Shown: positions 43,497 to 51,569 of the stretch, piece after piece | How the letters are laid out: each line of letters starts with the position of its first letter | Numbering within the stretch: the first letter of the stretch is position 1 | Source: Niastella soli | Lineage (GTDB): Bacteria; Bacteroidota; Bacteroidia; Chitinophagales; Chitinophagaceae | Assembly: GCF_017742245.1 (NCBI RefSeq) | Contig: NZ_JAGHKO010000004.1 | Span: 310,001 to 374,000, forward strand | Length of the DNA stretch: 64,000 nucleotides | Direction of reading: 5' to 3' | Made by a program: the position numbers and the translations under genes | Notes under the pieces: generated by a model | Databases searched by the model: none | What the model was told of the DNA's origin: nothing | What the model saw: the letters and a program-made list of their open reading frames with translations, nothing else

Positions 43497-43618
43497 GTTC
43501 TGGTTAGTGTAAAAGCCCCAAAATATAAAAACCATTGCAATGCGCCAACTCCCTTAAAATTATCAGCTTGTTATCCTTAACTGATTTTTAAACCTTATGT
43601 CTTGTGCCTTGTTTGACT

Positions 43619-43626
43619 TATGTTTG
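43619..43626 (+). promoter_or_regulatory. candidate -7 promoter box for dapD
   Basis: TATGTTTG, matching TAnnTTTG, 15 bp before the dapD ATG at 43642. It supports that start over in-frame codons upstream. Confidence 0.5.
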
Positions 43627-43641
43627 CAAAAATTTAAAGAA

Positions 43642-44448
43642 ATGCAAGACCTGATACTCGAAGCCTGGAGCAACCGCGAGTTATTAAAAGAAAAAAAATA
43701 TACCGACGCGGTAAAAGCTGTTATTGAAGAAGTTGATAAAGGCCGTTTGCGCGTGGCAAGCCCCACCGATGGCAAATGGGCAGTGAACGAATGGGTAAAA
43801 CAGGCTATCCTGATGTATTTCGGCATCCAGCCAATGCAAACCTGGACTATGGAGCCTTTTGAGTTCTATGACAAAATGCTGCTGAAGAAAAATTATAAAG
43901 AACTGGGCGTACGTGCTGTACCCCACGCTGTAGCGCGTTATGGTGCTTATGTGGCCAAAAACGTGGTACTGATGCCTTCTTACGTAAATATCGGTGCTTA
44001 TGTCGACGAAGGCACCATGGTGGATACCTGGGCTACTGTAGGCAGTTGCGCCCAGATCGGAAAAGGTGTGCACCTGAGCGGTGGTGTAGGTATTGGCGGT
44101 GTACTGGAACCTTTACAGGCTACGCCTGTTATTGTGGAAGATGGTTGTTTTATCGGCAGCCGTTGTATTGTGGTGGAAGGCGTTGTGGTTGAAAAAGAAG
44201 CAGTATTGGGCGCCAACGTAGTATTAACACAAAGTACCAAGATCATCGATGTAAGCGGTGATACACCGGTTGAATACAAAGGCCGGGTACCAGCACGCAG
44301 TGTGGTGATCCCCGGTACCTATGCTAAAAAATTCCCTGCGGGCGAATACCATGTTAGTTGCGCACTCATCATTGGTCAGCGTAAACCCAGCACTGACCTG
44401 AAAACAAGTTTGAATGATGCGCTGAGAGATTTTAATGTATCCGTTTAA
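43642..44448 (+). CDS. dapD: 2,3,4,5-tetrahydropyridine-2,6-dicarboxylate N-succinyltransferase
   Basis: 268 aa from the ATG at 43642 (MQDLILEAWSNRELLKEKKY), chosen because the promoter box lies within the longer alternative. DapD succinylates tetrahydrodipicolinate in the succinylase branch of lysine and diaminopimelate synthesis. A left-handed beta-helix is visible through hexapeptide repeats (VVLMPSYVNIGAYVDEGTMVDTWATVGSCAQIGKGVHLSGGVGIGG), followed by the C-terminal segment VPARSVVIPGTYAKKFPAG. A gene 10 bp downstream encodes an EamA-type exporter and may be cotranscribed. Confidence 0.95.
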   Translation: MQDLILEAWSNRELLKEKKYTDAVKAVIEEVDKGRLRVASPTDGKWAVNEWVKQAILMYFGIQPMQTWTMEPFEFYDKMLLKKNYKELGVRAVPHAVARYGAYVAKNVVLMPSYVNIGAYVDEGTMVDTWATVGSCAQIGKGVHLSGGVGIGGVLEPLQATPVIVEDGCFIGSRCIVVEGVVVEKEAVLGANVVLTQSTKIIDVSGDTPVEYKGRVPARSVVIPGTYAKKFPAGEYHVSCALIIGQRKPSTDLKTSLNDALRDFNVSV

Positions 44449-44458
44449 GATTTAATAT

Positions 44459-45373
44459 TTGGAAGGGAAAAAACATACTGTTGCGCTAGCGGGTTTCCTC
44501 ATTACCATAACAGGCTCCATTTTGTTTTCAACAAAAGCCATTATCGTAAAAGTGGCTTTTGCACACACGCATATGGACGCCCTTACCCTGCTGATGTTAC
44601 GCATGACTTTTTCCCTTCCCTTCTATTTGGCCGCAGTCTGGCTCACCCGCCAAAAGGGACTCACCCCGCTTACTACCCGGCAATGGCTGGGTGTTATCGG
44701 TCTTGGCCTGTTTGGTTATTACCTCAGCAGCCTTTTTGATTTTGTTGGGCTGCAATATGTTACAGCAGGCCTTGAACGGCTGATCCTTTTTTTGTACCCC
44801 ACCTTCGCCGTGCTGATCAACACCTTTATTTTTAAACAACCGGTTGTTCGCACGCAAAAAATAGCCCTGCTGCTTACCTACACGGGCATTGGCATCGCTT
44901 ATTTAGGCGAATTGAACATTGACACGTCAAACCCTAACTTTTTCTGGGGCAGCTTTCTTATCTTTTTATGCTCTATCACCTATAGCGTTTATATTGTCGG
45001 CAGCGGCCGTATGATCCCCACTGTGGGTGTTACCCGCTTTACCGCGTATGCCATGCTGGCCTCCACCGCCGGCGTTTTTACCCATTTTGCCTTGCAAGGC
45101 CGCGGTTTGCACGACCTGCAACAAGGCGGCACGCCCATTATCTGGTATGGCATTTTACTCGCTACAATCGCCACTGTTTTGCCTACTTTTATGATGTCGA
45201 CCGGCATGAAACACATCGGCTCCAACAATGTGGCCATTATATCAGCTGTTGGCCCCGTTTCAACCATCATTCAGGCACATTTCATCCTCGGCGAAAAGAT
45301 CTTCACCGCACAAATTATTGGTACCGTGTTGGTTGTAATTGGTGTTATCCTTATTGGCTGGAAACGCAAATAG
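44459..45373 (+). CDS. EamA/DMT-family transporter
   Basis: 304 aa starting at TTG (44459-44461), 10 bp after dapD. Two EamA repeats give ten membrane spans (ITITGSILFSTKAIIVKVA ... VIGLGLFGYYLSSLFDFVGLQYV ... and FFWGSFLIFLCSITYSVYIVGSG ... TIATVLPTFMMSTGMKHIGSNNVAIISAVGPVSTIIQAHFILGE). Such proteins export amino acids or other metabolites. The position behind dapD would suit an amino-acid exporter, but this is only context. Confidence 0.9.
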   Translation: MEGKKHTVALAGFLITITGSILFSTKAIIVKVAFAHTHMDALTLLMLRMTFSLPFYLAAVWLTRQKGLTPLTTRQWLGVIGLGLFGYYLSSLFDFVGLQYVTAGLERLILFLYPTFAVLINTFIFKQPVVRTQKIALLLTYTGIGIAYLGELNIDTSNPNFFWGSFLIFLCSITYSVYIVGSGRMIPTVGVTRFTAYAMLASTAGVFTHFALQGRGLHDLQQGGTPIIWYGILLATIATVLPTFMMSTGMKHIGSNNVAIISAVGPVSTIIQAHFILGEKIFTAQIIGTVLVVIGVILIGWKRK

Positions 45374-45486
45374 TTTACCATGCACAGTTTATAGTACGCA
45401 GTTCCTGGTTCAGCACGCAGGATTCCCATTTCATATATACAGATTATTCAGGGTATATTCGAATTTTACTTATAAGTATCTAAGCT

Positions 45487-45571
45487 ATAAGCCGTACATA
45501 AGCCGTACCTATATAGGAACGTGATATGTACGGCTTATATACGGGATATATACGGGATATGTACGGGATAT
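45487..45571. repeat. cluster of six 11-bp iterons in two opposed groups
   Basis: Two copies of ATAAGCCGTAC (45487-45497, 45498-45508) face four copies on the other strand: GTACGGCTTAT (45528-45538), ATACGGGATAT twice (45539-45549, 45550-45560) and GTACGGGATAT (45561-45571). A 19-bp spacer with the palindrome CTATATAG lies between. The two groups give a perfect 15-bp inverted repeat (45486-45500 with 45525-45539). The 11-bp period is about one DNA turn. Confidence 0.85.
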
Positions 45572-45744
45572 CTATCACAATGCAATGAATCAGAGATAGT
45601 TCTAACCTCTGTTAAAAGCGGTGTTTTCTGGCAAAATTGGGCAATCCACACATTGGGAGACCGCAGCGTGCAGTACATAAACACTGATGGTAGGGGTATT
45701 GATTTGATTAACCTGGAATTGAAACACAAGGATAGTAACATTAT

Positions 45745-45815
45745 AAACCCACCCCAACCTCTCCCAGGATTCCCAGGAAGTAATTTCTTAAAACAAACAT
45801 TAACTAAACGACATT
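45745..45815 (+). repeat. composite dispersed repeat, copy 1 of 4
   Basis: Starts AAACCCACCCCAACCTC and ends TTAACTAAACGACATT; the hairpin core is shorter and altered here (CTCCCAGGATTCCCAGGAAG). Other copies are at 48686-48768, 53112-53180 and 54144-54214. Confidence 0.75.
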
Positions 45816-45849
45816 AAATCGGCAATGGGTTTCCGAAATTCGGGAACCG

Positions 45850-45884
45850 TCTCTGCTTTTTGCTCTCTGCCTTTTGCACTTTCA
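45850..45884. repeat. heptad repeat array abutting a stop codon (unit TCTCTGC)
   Basis: Five 7-bp units: TCTCTGC twice, TTTTTGC, CTTTTGC, ACTTTCA. The next base begins the stop codon (45885-45887) of the minus-strand gene. Confidence 0.7.
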
Positions 45885-46826
45885 TCAATCCCAGTGCGAG
45901 CACCTGCTCCGGTAATAACTGCACGACTTTTTAGCCGGTGCTGTTGCGGCAGGTTTGGCAGTCCCTACTGTTGCTGGCGTTTCCCGTTTTACCGGCGCTA
46001 CCGCTTTTGCCGGCGCCGCCTGTTGTTTGTTCTTGCTAAAGGAAAGCGGAATGCCGATATTAATATTCCAGGCAGATGAAGATGAAGATAAAGTAGTTGT
46101 AGTTAATTTATTCTCGATAGTAGTATTTAATGTTTCTGTGTTCATATTGCCAATGCCTTTGAGGTATTGTATACCTATCACATACTTGCTCACACTGCCT
46201 TTGGCAAATGCCAGGTTAACTCCGGTGATAAAAGCAGACGTATAGTTACCGGCATGGTACTGGTAAACAGTTTCGCTTCCCTGAACAGCCGTGGTAATAC
46301 CCGGTTCAGGATTGGGCACAAACGCCATTCCCGCATAGGGCTGGACCCGCAGGCTCATCACTGGTTTTTGCGGCACAGCAGCCTGAGCCCTCATTACCCG
46401 CGCCGCCGCACACGGACTTAAATTAGCGGTAGATACAGCCGGCTCAGTTGTTTGTTTGGCCGCCTTACCCAAAGCAATGGCTTTACTGCTTACCTGATAA
46501 CCAGCTTCCAACCGAAGCTTCCAGTCGCCCTGAGCGGAAGTAAATTCCTTGTCGCCAGTTTCCGGATTGGCAAACTCATAGGTGACAAGGGAACGGTTAC
46601 TTGCAATACCTACAAACGGGCCATGAACATTGTTGAAGAGATAATCGGCCCTCACACTTACTTGTGGAGAGATGTTAGGTGAAATTGGATTAATACAGGA
46701 CGAGTTGTTGTACTTCACACAGTTAAAAGCCTGTTCAATACCCACTCTGGGTGAAACAGAGAACTGGGCATTCGTTGCAAACCCACACGCAACGAACACC
46801 AGGCTGGTCAACGCTGCTTTTCTCAT
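45885..46826 (-). CDS. probable outer-membrane beta-barrel protein with Ala/Pro/Lys-rich tail
   Basis: 313 aa. The signal peptide ends near MRKAALTSLVFVACGFATNAQ. The body has barrel-like alternation (FSVSPRVGIEQAF, SVRADYLFNNV, WKLRLEAGYQV, SLRVQPYAGMAFVPN, SAFITGVNLAFAKG, VIGIQYLKGI, WNINIGIPLSF). A tail of about 45 residues rich in Ala, Pro, Lys and Val (APAKAVAPVKRETPATVG) ends with a Cys/Ser/Tyr-rich segment. I cannot name a family. No neighbour suggests a role. The stop abuts a heptad array. Confidence 0.65.
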   Translation of the reverse strand: MRKAALTSLVFVACGFATNAQFSVSPRVGIEQAFNCVKYNNSSCINPISPNISPQVSVRADYLFNNVHGPFVGIASNRSLVTYEFANPETGDKEFTSAQGDWKLRLEAGYQVSSKAIALGKAAKQTTEPAVSTANLSPCAAARVMRAQAAVPQKPVMSLRVQPYAGMAFVPNPEPGITTAVQGSETVYQYHAGNYTSAFITGVNLAFAKGSVSKYVIGIQYLKGIGNMNTETLNTTIENKLTTTTLSSSSSAWNINIGIPLSFSKNKQQAAPAKAVAPVKRETPATVGTAKPAATAPAKKSCSYYRSRCSHWD

Positions 46827-46995
46827 AGCTTAGTAATTTTATTGTCTTATAAGTTACACCATCTCCCGCAATTGAAAAATTAGAATCCATGAATGGCATT
46901 ATCTAGAAAATATTTCTATCCACCTGTCCAATTGTAACAACCTCGATTGTAATAAGGGCATAATAATTATATTCAATAACTTAAAACTAAAAAAC

Positions 46996-47349
46996 ATGAA
47001 TGAGTACATGTTGATCTTAAGGCATCAGGATGGCAAAAAAATTGCTTCGCCAGAACAGATGCAGATCTGGATGAAACAGACCATGGATTGGATTGGAAGT
47101 ATTGCTGCCCAGGGAAAATTTGTTGAAGGCAACGGGTTGCTGTTTGATGACAGTAAAGTAGTGTGGCACCAGGGCGTTGTTACCGATGGTCCATTCGGTG
47201 AAATAAAAGAAACCATTGGCGGATACATGGTTGTAAAAGCCGGCTCGGTTGAAGAAGCCGCTGAATTTGCCAAGGGTTGCCCGGTTTTACAAGGTGAGGG
47301 CAATAGTGTGGAAGTGAGATTGATGGCCAAAAATGATGGCACCCATTAA
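46996..47349 (+). CDS. YCII/DGPF-domain protein
   Basis: 117 aa, starting MNEYMLILRHQDGKK. It has the ferredoxin-like YCII fold and the motif VTDGPFGEIKETIGGYMVVKAGSVEEAAEFAKGCP, matching the DGPF family. Proteins of this family are regularly encoded beside ECF42-type sigma factors, exactly as here, where the sigma gene starts 55 bp downstream. A terminator-like hairpin lies between, so the two may be expressed at different levels. The biochemical role of the DGPF partner is not known. Confidence 0.88.
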   Translation: MNEYMLILRHQDGKKIASPEQMQIWMKQTMDWIGSIAAQGKFVEGNGLLFDDSKVVWHQGVVTDGPFGEIKETIGGYMVVKAGSVEEAAEFAKGCPVLQGEGNSVEVRLMAKNDGTH

Positions 47350-47356
47350 TAAAAGC

Positions 47357-47397
47357 AGCCAGTCAGACCAATGATCATTCAACTGATCTGACTGGCT
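47357..47397 (+). terminator. terminator-like hairpin between the YCII gene and the sigma factor gene
   Basis: Perfect 11-bp stem AGCCAGTCAGA/TCTGACTGGCT with a 19-nt loop, then TTTTC. It ends 7 bp before the sigma factor ATG and could act as an attenuator or sequester the start region. Confidence 0.7.
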
Positions 47398-47404
47398 TTT
47401 CATT

Positions 47405-48643
47405 ATGCAACAACCCGAATTAATTCCGCATTTATTCAGAACAGAATACCGCAAGATCGTTGCGGTACTCTGTAAGCGATTCGGCTTTTATGAAATGGAA
47501 ACGGCTGAAGACATTGCCAGCGACACCTTTATGCTGGCGGCTCAAACCTGGGGATTGAAAGGCATTCCGCCCAATCCTGTTGCCTGGTTATACACCGTTG
47601 CAAAGAACAAAGCCAAAAACTTCCTGCATCGCCAGGCTACTTTTAGCAGTAAGGTGGCAACAGCCTCAGCTGCTACTGAAACCCCTTCCTCCATCCCCGA
47701 ATACGAGATCGACCTTTCTCCGCAAAATATAAACGACAGCCAGTTACAAATGATGTTTGCTATTTGTCACCCTACCATTGCACGGGAAGCACAAATAGGT
47801 TTATCCTTGCGCATTTTGTGCGGCTTTGGAATAGAAGAAATTGCCGATGCTTTTCTTACCAATAAAGAAACCATCAACAAACGGCTTTTCAGGGCCAAAG
47901 ATAAACTTCGCTCCACAAACATTCCTATAGAATTGCCCGGCAGTTCTGAAATTGACGAGCGGCTGAATGCCGTCCTTGCTACCATTTACCTGCTGTTCAG
48001 TGAAGGGTATTATTCCATCAGCAATAACAACACCCTGCGCAAAGAGTTGTGTTTTGAAGCTATGCGTTTGTGTTATATGCTGGTGGAAAACAAACAAACC
48101 AACAAACCACCGGTGAATGCCCTGTTGTCGCTGATGTGTTTTCATGCCTCGCGTTTTGAGGCCCGCATGAACGAAAACGGCGAACTTATTTTGTACGATG
48201 AACAGGATACCAGTCTGTGGGATACCGACCTCATCAGCAAAGGCAGCTATTTTCTGAATTGTTCCGCCACCGGTAATCAACTAAGTAAATACCACATCGA
48301 AGCTGCGATTGCTTACTGGAACACGCAAAAAAACGATACCCGCGAAAAATGGGAAAGCGTTTTACAATTGTACAACCGGTTACTACAAATTGAATACTCT
48401 CCTATTGCCGCGCTCAACCGCACCTTTGCCCTGTCAAAAGCCAATGGCAAAGAGGAGGCAATCATTGAAGCAGAAAAACTCCAACTCACCAGTAATCATT
48501 TTTATTATACGCTACTGGGTGAATTGTATACCGGAATAGATAACGTTAAGGCAAGGTCGCATTTTGAACAAGCGCTTTCTTTGGCTAAAACTAATACGGA
48601 TAGAGGTGTTATTCAGAGGAAAGTTAACCAGTTAACCAGTTGA
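47405..48643 (+). CDS. ECF-type RNA polymerase sigma factor with long C-terminal domain (ECF42-like)
   Basis: 412 aa. The N-terminal about 165 residues have sigma region 2 (LIPHLFRTEYRKIVAVLCKRFGFYEMETAEDIASDTFMLAAQTW) and region 4 (LSLRILCGFGIEEIADAFLTNKETINKRLFRAKDKLR). The C-terminal 230 residues are helical and TPR-like (DUF6596 type; IYLLFSEGYY, LCYMLVENKQ, PIAALNRTFALSKANGKEEAI). In ECF42 sigma factors this extension replaces a classical anti-sigma factor and the DGPF gene is the conserved neighbour; both features are present here. The last codons (VNQLTS and the stop) lie in an 8-bp repeat tract. Confidence 0.9.
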   Translation: MQQPELIPHLFRTEYRKIVAVLCKRFGFYEMETAEDIASDTFMLAAQTWGLKGIPPNPVAWLYTVAKNKAKNFLHRQATFSSKVATASAATETPSSIPEYEIDLSPQNINDSQLQMMFAICHPTIAREAQIGLSLRILCGFGIEEIADAFLTNKETINKRLFRAKDKLRSTNIPIELPGSSEIDERLNAVLATIYLLFSEGYYSISNNNTLRKELCFEAMRLCYMLVENKQTNKPPVNALLSLMCFHASRFEARMNENGELILYDEQDTSLWDTDLISKGSYFLNCSATGNQLSKYHIEAAIAYWNTQKNDTREKWESVLQLYNRLLQIEYSPIAALNRTFALSKANGKEEAIIEAEKLQLTSNHFYYTLLGELYTGIDNVKARSHFEQALSLAKTNTDRGVIQRKVNQLTS

Positions 48644-48685
48644 TCAGGGAGGAGGTTGATAGGGGTGATAGTGGTGATAAAGTTG

Positions 48686-48768
48686 ACCCACCCCAGCCTC
48701 CCGCAAAGCAGGACAGGCTCTCCCAGGAGGGGATTAAACCAGGCCCTAACTAAACGACATTGATTGCC
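48686..48768 (+). repeat. composite dispersed repeat, copy 2 of 4
   Basis: Starts ACCCACCCCAGCCTC, contains CCCGCAAAGCAGG with GACAGGCTCT, then CCCAGGAGGGGATT, and ends CTAACTAAACGACATTGATT. A heptad array (48763-48783, unit TTTGCCG) follows and abuts the stop of the next gene. Confidence 0.8.
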
Positions 48769-48783
48769 GTTTGCCGTCTGCCT

Positions 48784-49146
48784 TTAAATTAACTTATCAA
48801 GCGTTGATTTAAATTCCGCAATAGATGTTTGATCGGAAATGACCACATCAGCACCGGAAGGAATTTGATTTTCAACAGGGCCTGTTTGCATGGAGTAGAT
48901 CGCGATCTTCATATGGGGGCATGCCGACTTAAGCATTTTTATGGTCTCATAACCCACTTTTTTTCTCGCATTAAACTCCAACAGGCAAACGTCAGGTACG
49001 TTTTCCTTTGTTAATCGATCAATAAGTTCCTTTCCATCATCAACCTGTAGCGTTATGGCATACTCAAAGCCGGATAAATAATTTGAGATGCACTCGCGCA
49101 TTAATGGATGGCTGTCAATAAGGGCAATTTTAGTTGCACTGGTCAT
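48784..49146 (-). CDS. stand-alone receiver domain with degenerate phosphorylation site
   Basis: 120 aa, a single CheY/NarL-like receiver fold with no output domain. The key positions are altered: the acidic pair at the first strand reads I-D11-S12, the phospho-acceptor Asp is Glu57 (VCLLEFNARKKVG), and the conserved Lys after the fifth strand is Asp105 (GADVVISDQ). S85 replaces the usual Thr/Ser conservatively. It probably cannot be phosphorylated normally and may act as a constitutive or purely protein-binding module; Glu can mimic phospho-Asp. No histidine kinase is adjacent. It resembles the N-terminal half of NarL/LuxR regulators, so truncation is also possible. Confidence 0.82.
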   Translation of the reverse strand: MTSATKIALIDSHPLMRECISNYLSGFEYAITLQVDDGKELIDRLTKENVPDVCLLEFNARKKVGYETIKMLKSACPHMKIAIYSMQTGPVENQIPSGADVVISDQTSIAEFKSTLDKLI

Positions 49147-49415
49147 AGTAATAGCAAAGGTTTAAGTCTGTGGTAGCATAAAGGTAGTTCAACAACCAAC
49201 TGATCACCGGTTTGGTATTACCGTTAATCATAATTTGCCCAAAATTCCTAAAACACCTCTAAGCAGAAATACGTATAACGGCCTGCTCACATTCGCATTT
49301 TCCACAATACAAGTGTAAATTTTACTTTTCTCGTAAATGGTTTTCCTGATCGCGCTCCCCACTTAATTGATCAACAGGTATTTTCGCGCCGATTAAACCA
49401 ACCAAAGCCCGCGAA

Positions 49416-51545
49416 ATGTTTATGAAAAAATCTGTCTTGCTACTACTAAGTAGTATCATTATTGTACCTGCAATGGCGCAGGACACGCTAAAAACTACCC
49501 ATAAACAACTAAAGCAAGTGGTGGTAACCGGCAAAAGTGATCTGCGCGCCGCCAAAGAACAGGCCTATACCGTTTCGGCTATTGATGCCACCCGTTTGCA
49601 TAATACTACCAAAGACATCAACCAGGTGCTCAACCGCTCCACAGGTGTAAAGATCCGGGAAGAAGGCGGTCTGGGTTCTAACTACTCTTTTTCTCTCAAT
49701 GGTTTTACCGGTAAACAGGTGAAATTCTTTTTAGACGGGATGCCTATGGACAATTTCGGTTCCTCCCTGTCGCTGAACAATCTGCCAGTGAATATGGCCG
49801 AAAGAATTGAAATTTATAAGGGCGTGGTACCTGTTTTCCTGGGCTCCGATGCCCTGGGTGGCGCCGTGAACGTGGTCACCAACCAGAAAATAAAAGAATA
49901 CCTGGATGCTTCATATAGTTTCGGCTCCTTTAATACACACCGGGCTTCGGTAAATTCCCGGTATACTACCAACAAAGGCTTTACCATTAACCTGAATGGT
50001 TTTTATAATTACAGCGATAACAATTATAAGATCGATGAACAGATACCCGACCCGCAAACCGGTATCTATGGTAACACCCTAAAAATAAAACGGTTCCACG
50101 ATGCATACCGTTCTACAATGGGTCAACTGGAAGCCGGTTTTGTAAATAAGAAATTTGCCGACAAATTATTATTTGGTTTGATCCTGTCTGAAAACAAAAA
50201 AGAAGTACAAACCGGCATGAATATGGACCAGGTAACGGGTCAGGTATTCACCTCCAGCCAATCACTCATTCCTACTTTCAAGTACAAGAAAGAAAATTTC
50301 TTTTTGCCCGGTCTTACCTTAACAGCCAATGCCAATATGAGTTTTATAAAATCAGGTATTACCGATACCAGCTCACGGCTGTACGACTGGTATGGAAATT
50401 ATACTGTAAAAACCTTTGGCAGCAACTCGGGTGAGATCTCTTATTACAAAACAAAATTCCATTTTAACGACCGCAATGCCCTGGCTTCCGCCAATTTGAG
50501 TTATGAGTTGAATAAACAACACAGTTTTAGTCTCAACCACAACTACACCTATTCGCGGCGTAAAGGTGATGACCCTATTGCCATTGACCCTATCCCCTTC
50601 GATATTCCTAATACACTATCCAAAAATATAACCGGACTGGCCTATAAATATTCAACCCTGAGCAACCGGTTCTCTGCCACCCTTTTTGCAAAGCAGTTCA
50701 GCATGAGCGCCCGTACGGTAGATGCTGAATGGGGCACACATGAAAGCATGAAAAGCAAACACAACAAAACAGGATATGGTGTAGCCGCTATGTATTATAT
50801 TTTCCCGTTTGCACAGGTGAAAGCTTCTTATGAAAGTACCTGGCGCCTGCCCGAAGGGGAAGAAATGTTTGGGAATGGATTGCTGTTAAAAAATAATCCT
50901 TATTTAAAACCCGAACATAGCCATAACATCAACGTGGGTTTGGCACTGATGAAAACCTTCAACAAACACAAACTGGAAGGTGAGCTCAATTACCTGTATC
51001 GCAAAGCGGGTGATTTCATCAGACTGGAATCAGACGGACAGATCAGCCGTTACACCAACCTGGATAGTGTAAGGACCTCAGGTGTTGAATGGAGCGTGCG
51101 TTATACATACAACGACGCATTGACCTTTGAAGTGAACAGCACCTACCAGAACACGCTTAACATAAAAACATTCGACAAGGGCATTCCCAACTATACCTAT
51201 TGGGACCGGCTGCCCAATATGCCTTATTTATTTGGCAGCTTCGATGCGGGCTATAAGATCAAAAAAGCATTTTATACGCATGACGTGCTGACGTTTAATG
51301 TAGGCGGCAATTTTGTTGAGAAATTCTACCTGTTCTGGCCAAGCCAGGGAAGTGCAGGCACCAAATTCATTATTCCCCGCCAGTTTACCCAGGATGCATC
51401 GATTACTTATTCTTTGCAAAACGGTAAATATAATATGGCTGCCGAATGTACCAACCTGGGCGATGTAAAATTGTATGACAATTTCAAACTGCAGAAACCC
51501 GGCCGGGCATTCAACATAAAACTCAGATACTTTTTTCACAACTAA
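49416..51545 (+). CDS. TonB-dependent outer-membrane receptor, siderophore type
   Basis: 709 aa (a second ATG two codons later is equally possible). Signal peptide MFMKKSVLLLLSSIIIVPAMAQ, a TonB-box-like LKQVVVTGK, a plug domain (INQVLNRSTGVKIREEGGLGSNYSFSLNGFTGKQVKFFLDGMPMDNFGSSLSLNNLP) and a 22-strand-type barrel ending in LRYFFHN. There is no N-terminal carboxypeptidase-like or STN domain, unlike SusC. It is followed 24 bp later by a DUF4374 lipoprotein, as in XusA-XusB of Bacteroides, which take up foreign siderophores. Iron uptake is thus the likely role. Confidence 0.9.
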   Translation: MFMKKSVLLLLSSIIIVPAMAQDTLKTTHKQLKQVVVTGKSDLRAAKEQAYTVSAIDATRLHNTTKDINQVLNRSTGVKIREEGGLGSNYSFSLNGFTGKQVKFFLDGMPMDNFGSSLSLNNLPVNMAERIEIYKGVVPVFLGSDALGGAVNVVTNQKIKEYLDASYSFGSFNTHRASVNSRYTTNKGFTINLNGFYNYSDNNYKIDEQIPDPQTGIYGNTLKIKRFHDAYRSTMGQLEAGFVNKKFADKLLFGLILSENKKEVQTGMNMDQVTGQVFTSSQSLIPTFKYKKENFFLPGLTLTANANMSFIKSGITDTSSRLYDWYGNYTVKTFGSNSGEISYYKTKFHFNDRNALASANLSYELNKQHSFSLNHNYTYSRRKGDDPIAIDPIPFDIPNTLSKNITGLAYKYSTLSNRFSATLFAKQFSMSARTVDAEWGTHESMKSKHNKTGYGVAAMYYIFPFAQVKASYESTWRLPEGEEMFGNGLLLKNNPYLKPEHSHNINVGLALMKTFNKHKLEGELNYLYRKAGDFIRLESDGQISRYTNLDSVRTSGVEWSVRYTYNDALTFEVNSTYQNTLNIKTFDKGIPNYTYWDRLPNMPYLFGSFDAGYKIKKAFYTHDVLTFNVGGNFVEKFYLFWPSQGSAGTKFIIPRQFTQDASITYSLQNGKYNMAAECTNLGDVKLYDNFKLQKPGRAFNIKLRYFFHN

Positions 51546-51569
51546 TTATTCATTGTAAAACACATTATC

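Larger units (their letters stand above)
45374..45884. other. intergenic region with iterons and composite repeats
   Basis: 511 bp between EamA and the outer-membrane protein gene. It holds a perfect ACTTATAAGT palindrome (45468-45477), six 11-bp iterons (45487-45571), a stretch of unique DNA (45572-45744), one copy of the four-copy composite repeat (45745-45815) and a heptad array up to the next stop codon. A 98-codon open frame starting at GTG 45521 covers this stretch but is partly encoded by the repeats. Confidence 0.65.

Noticed and set aside
45521-45817. 98-codon plus-strand open frame from a GTG
   Set aside because: Its first part is translated 11-bp iterons and its end is the composite repeat. 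The middle (about 45590-45740) could be an old gene fragment, but nothing recognisable is left.
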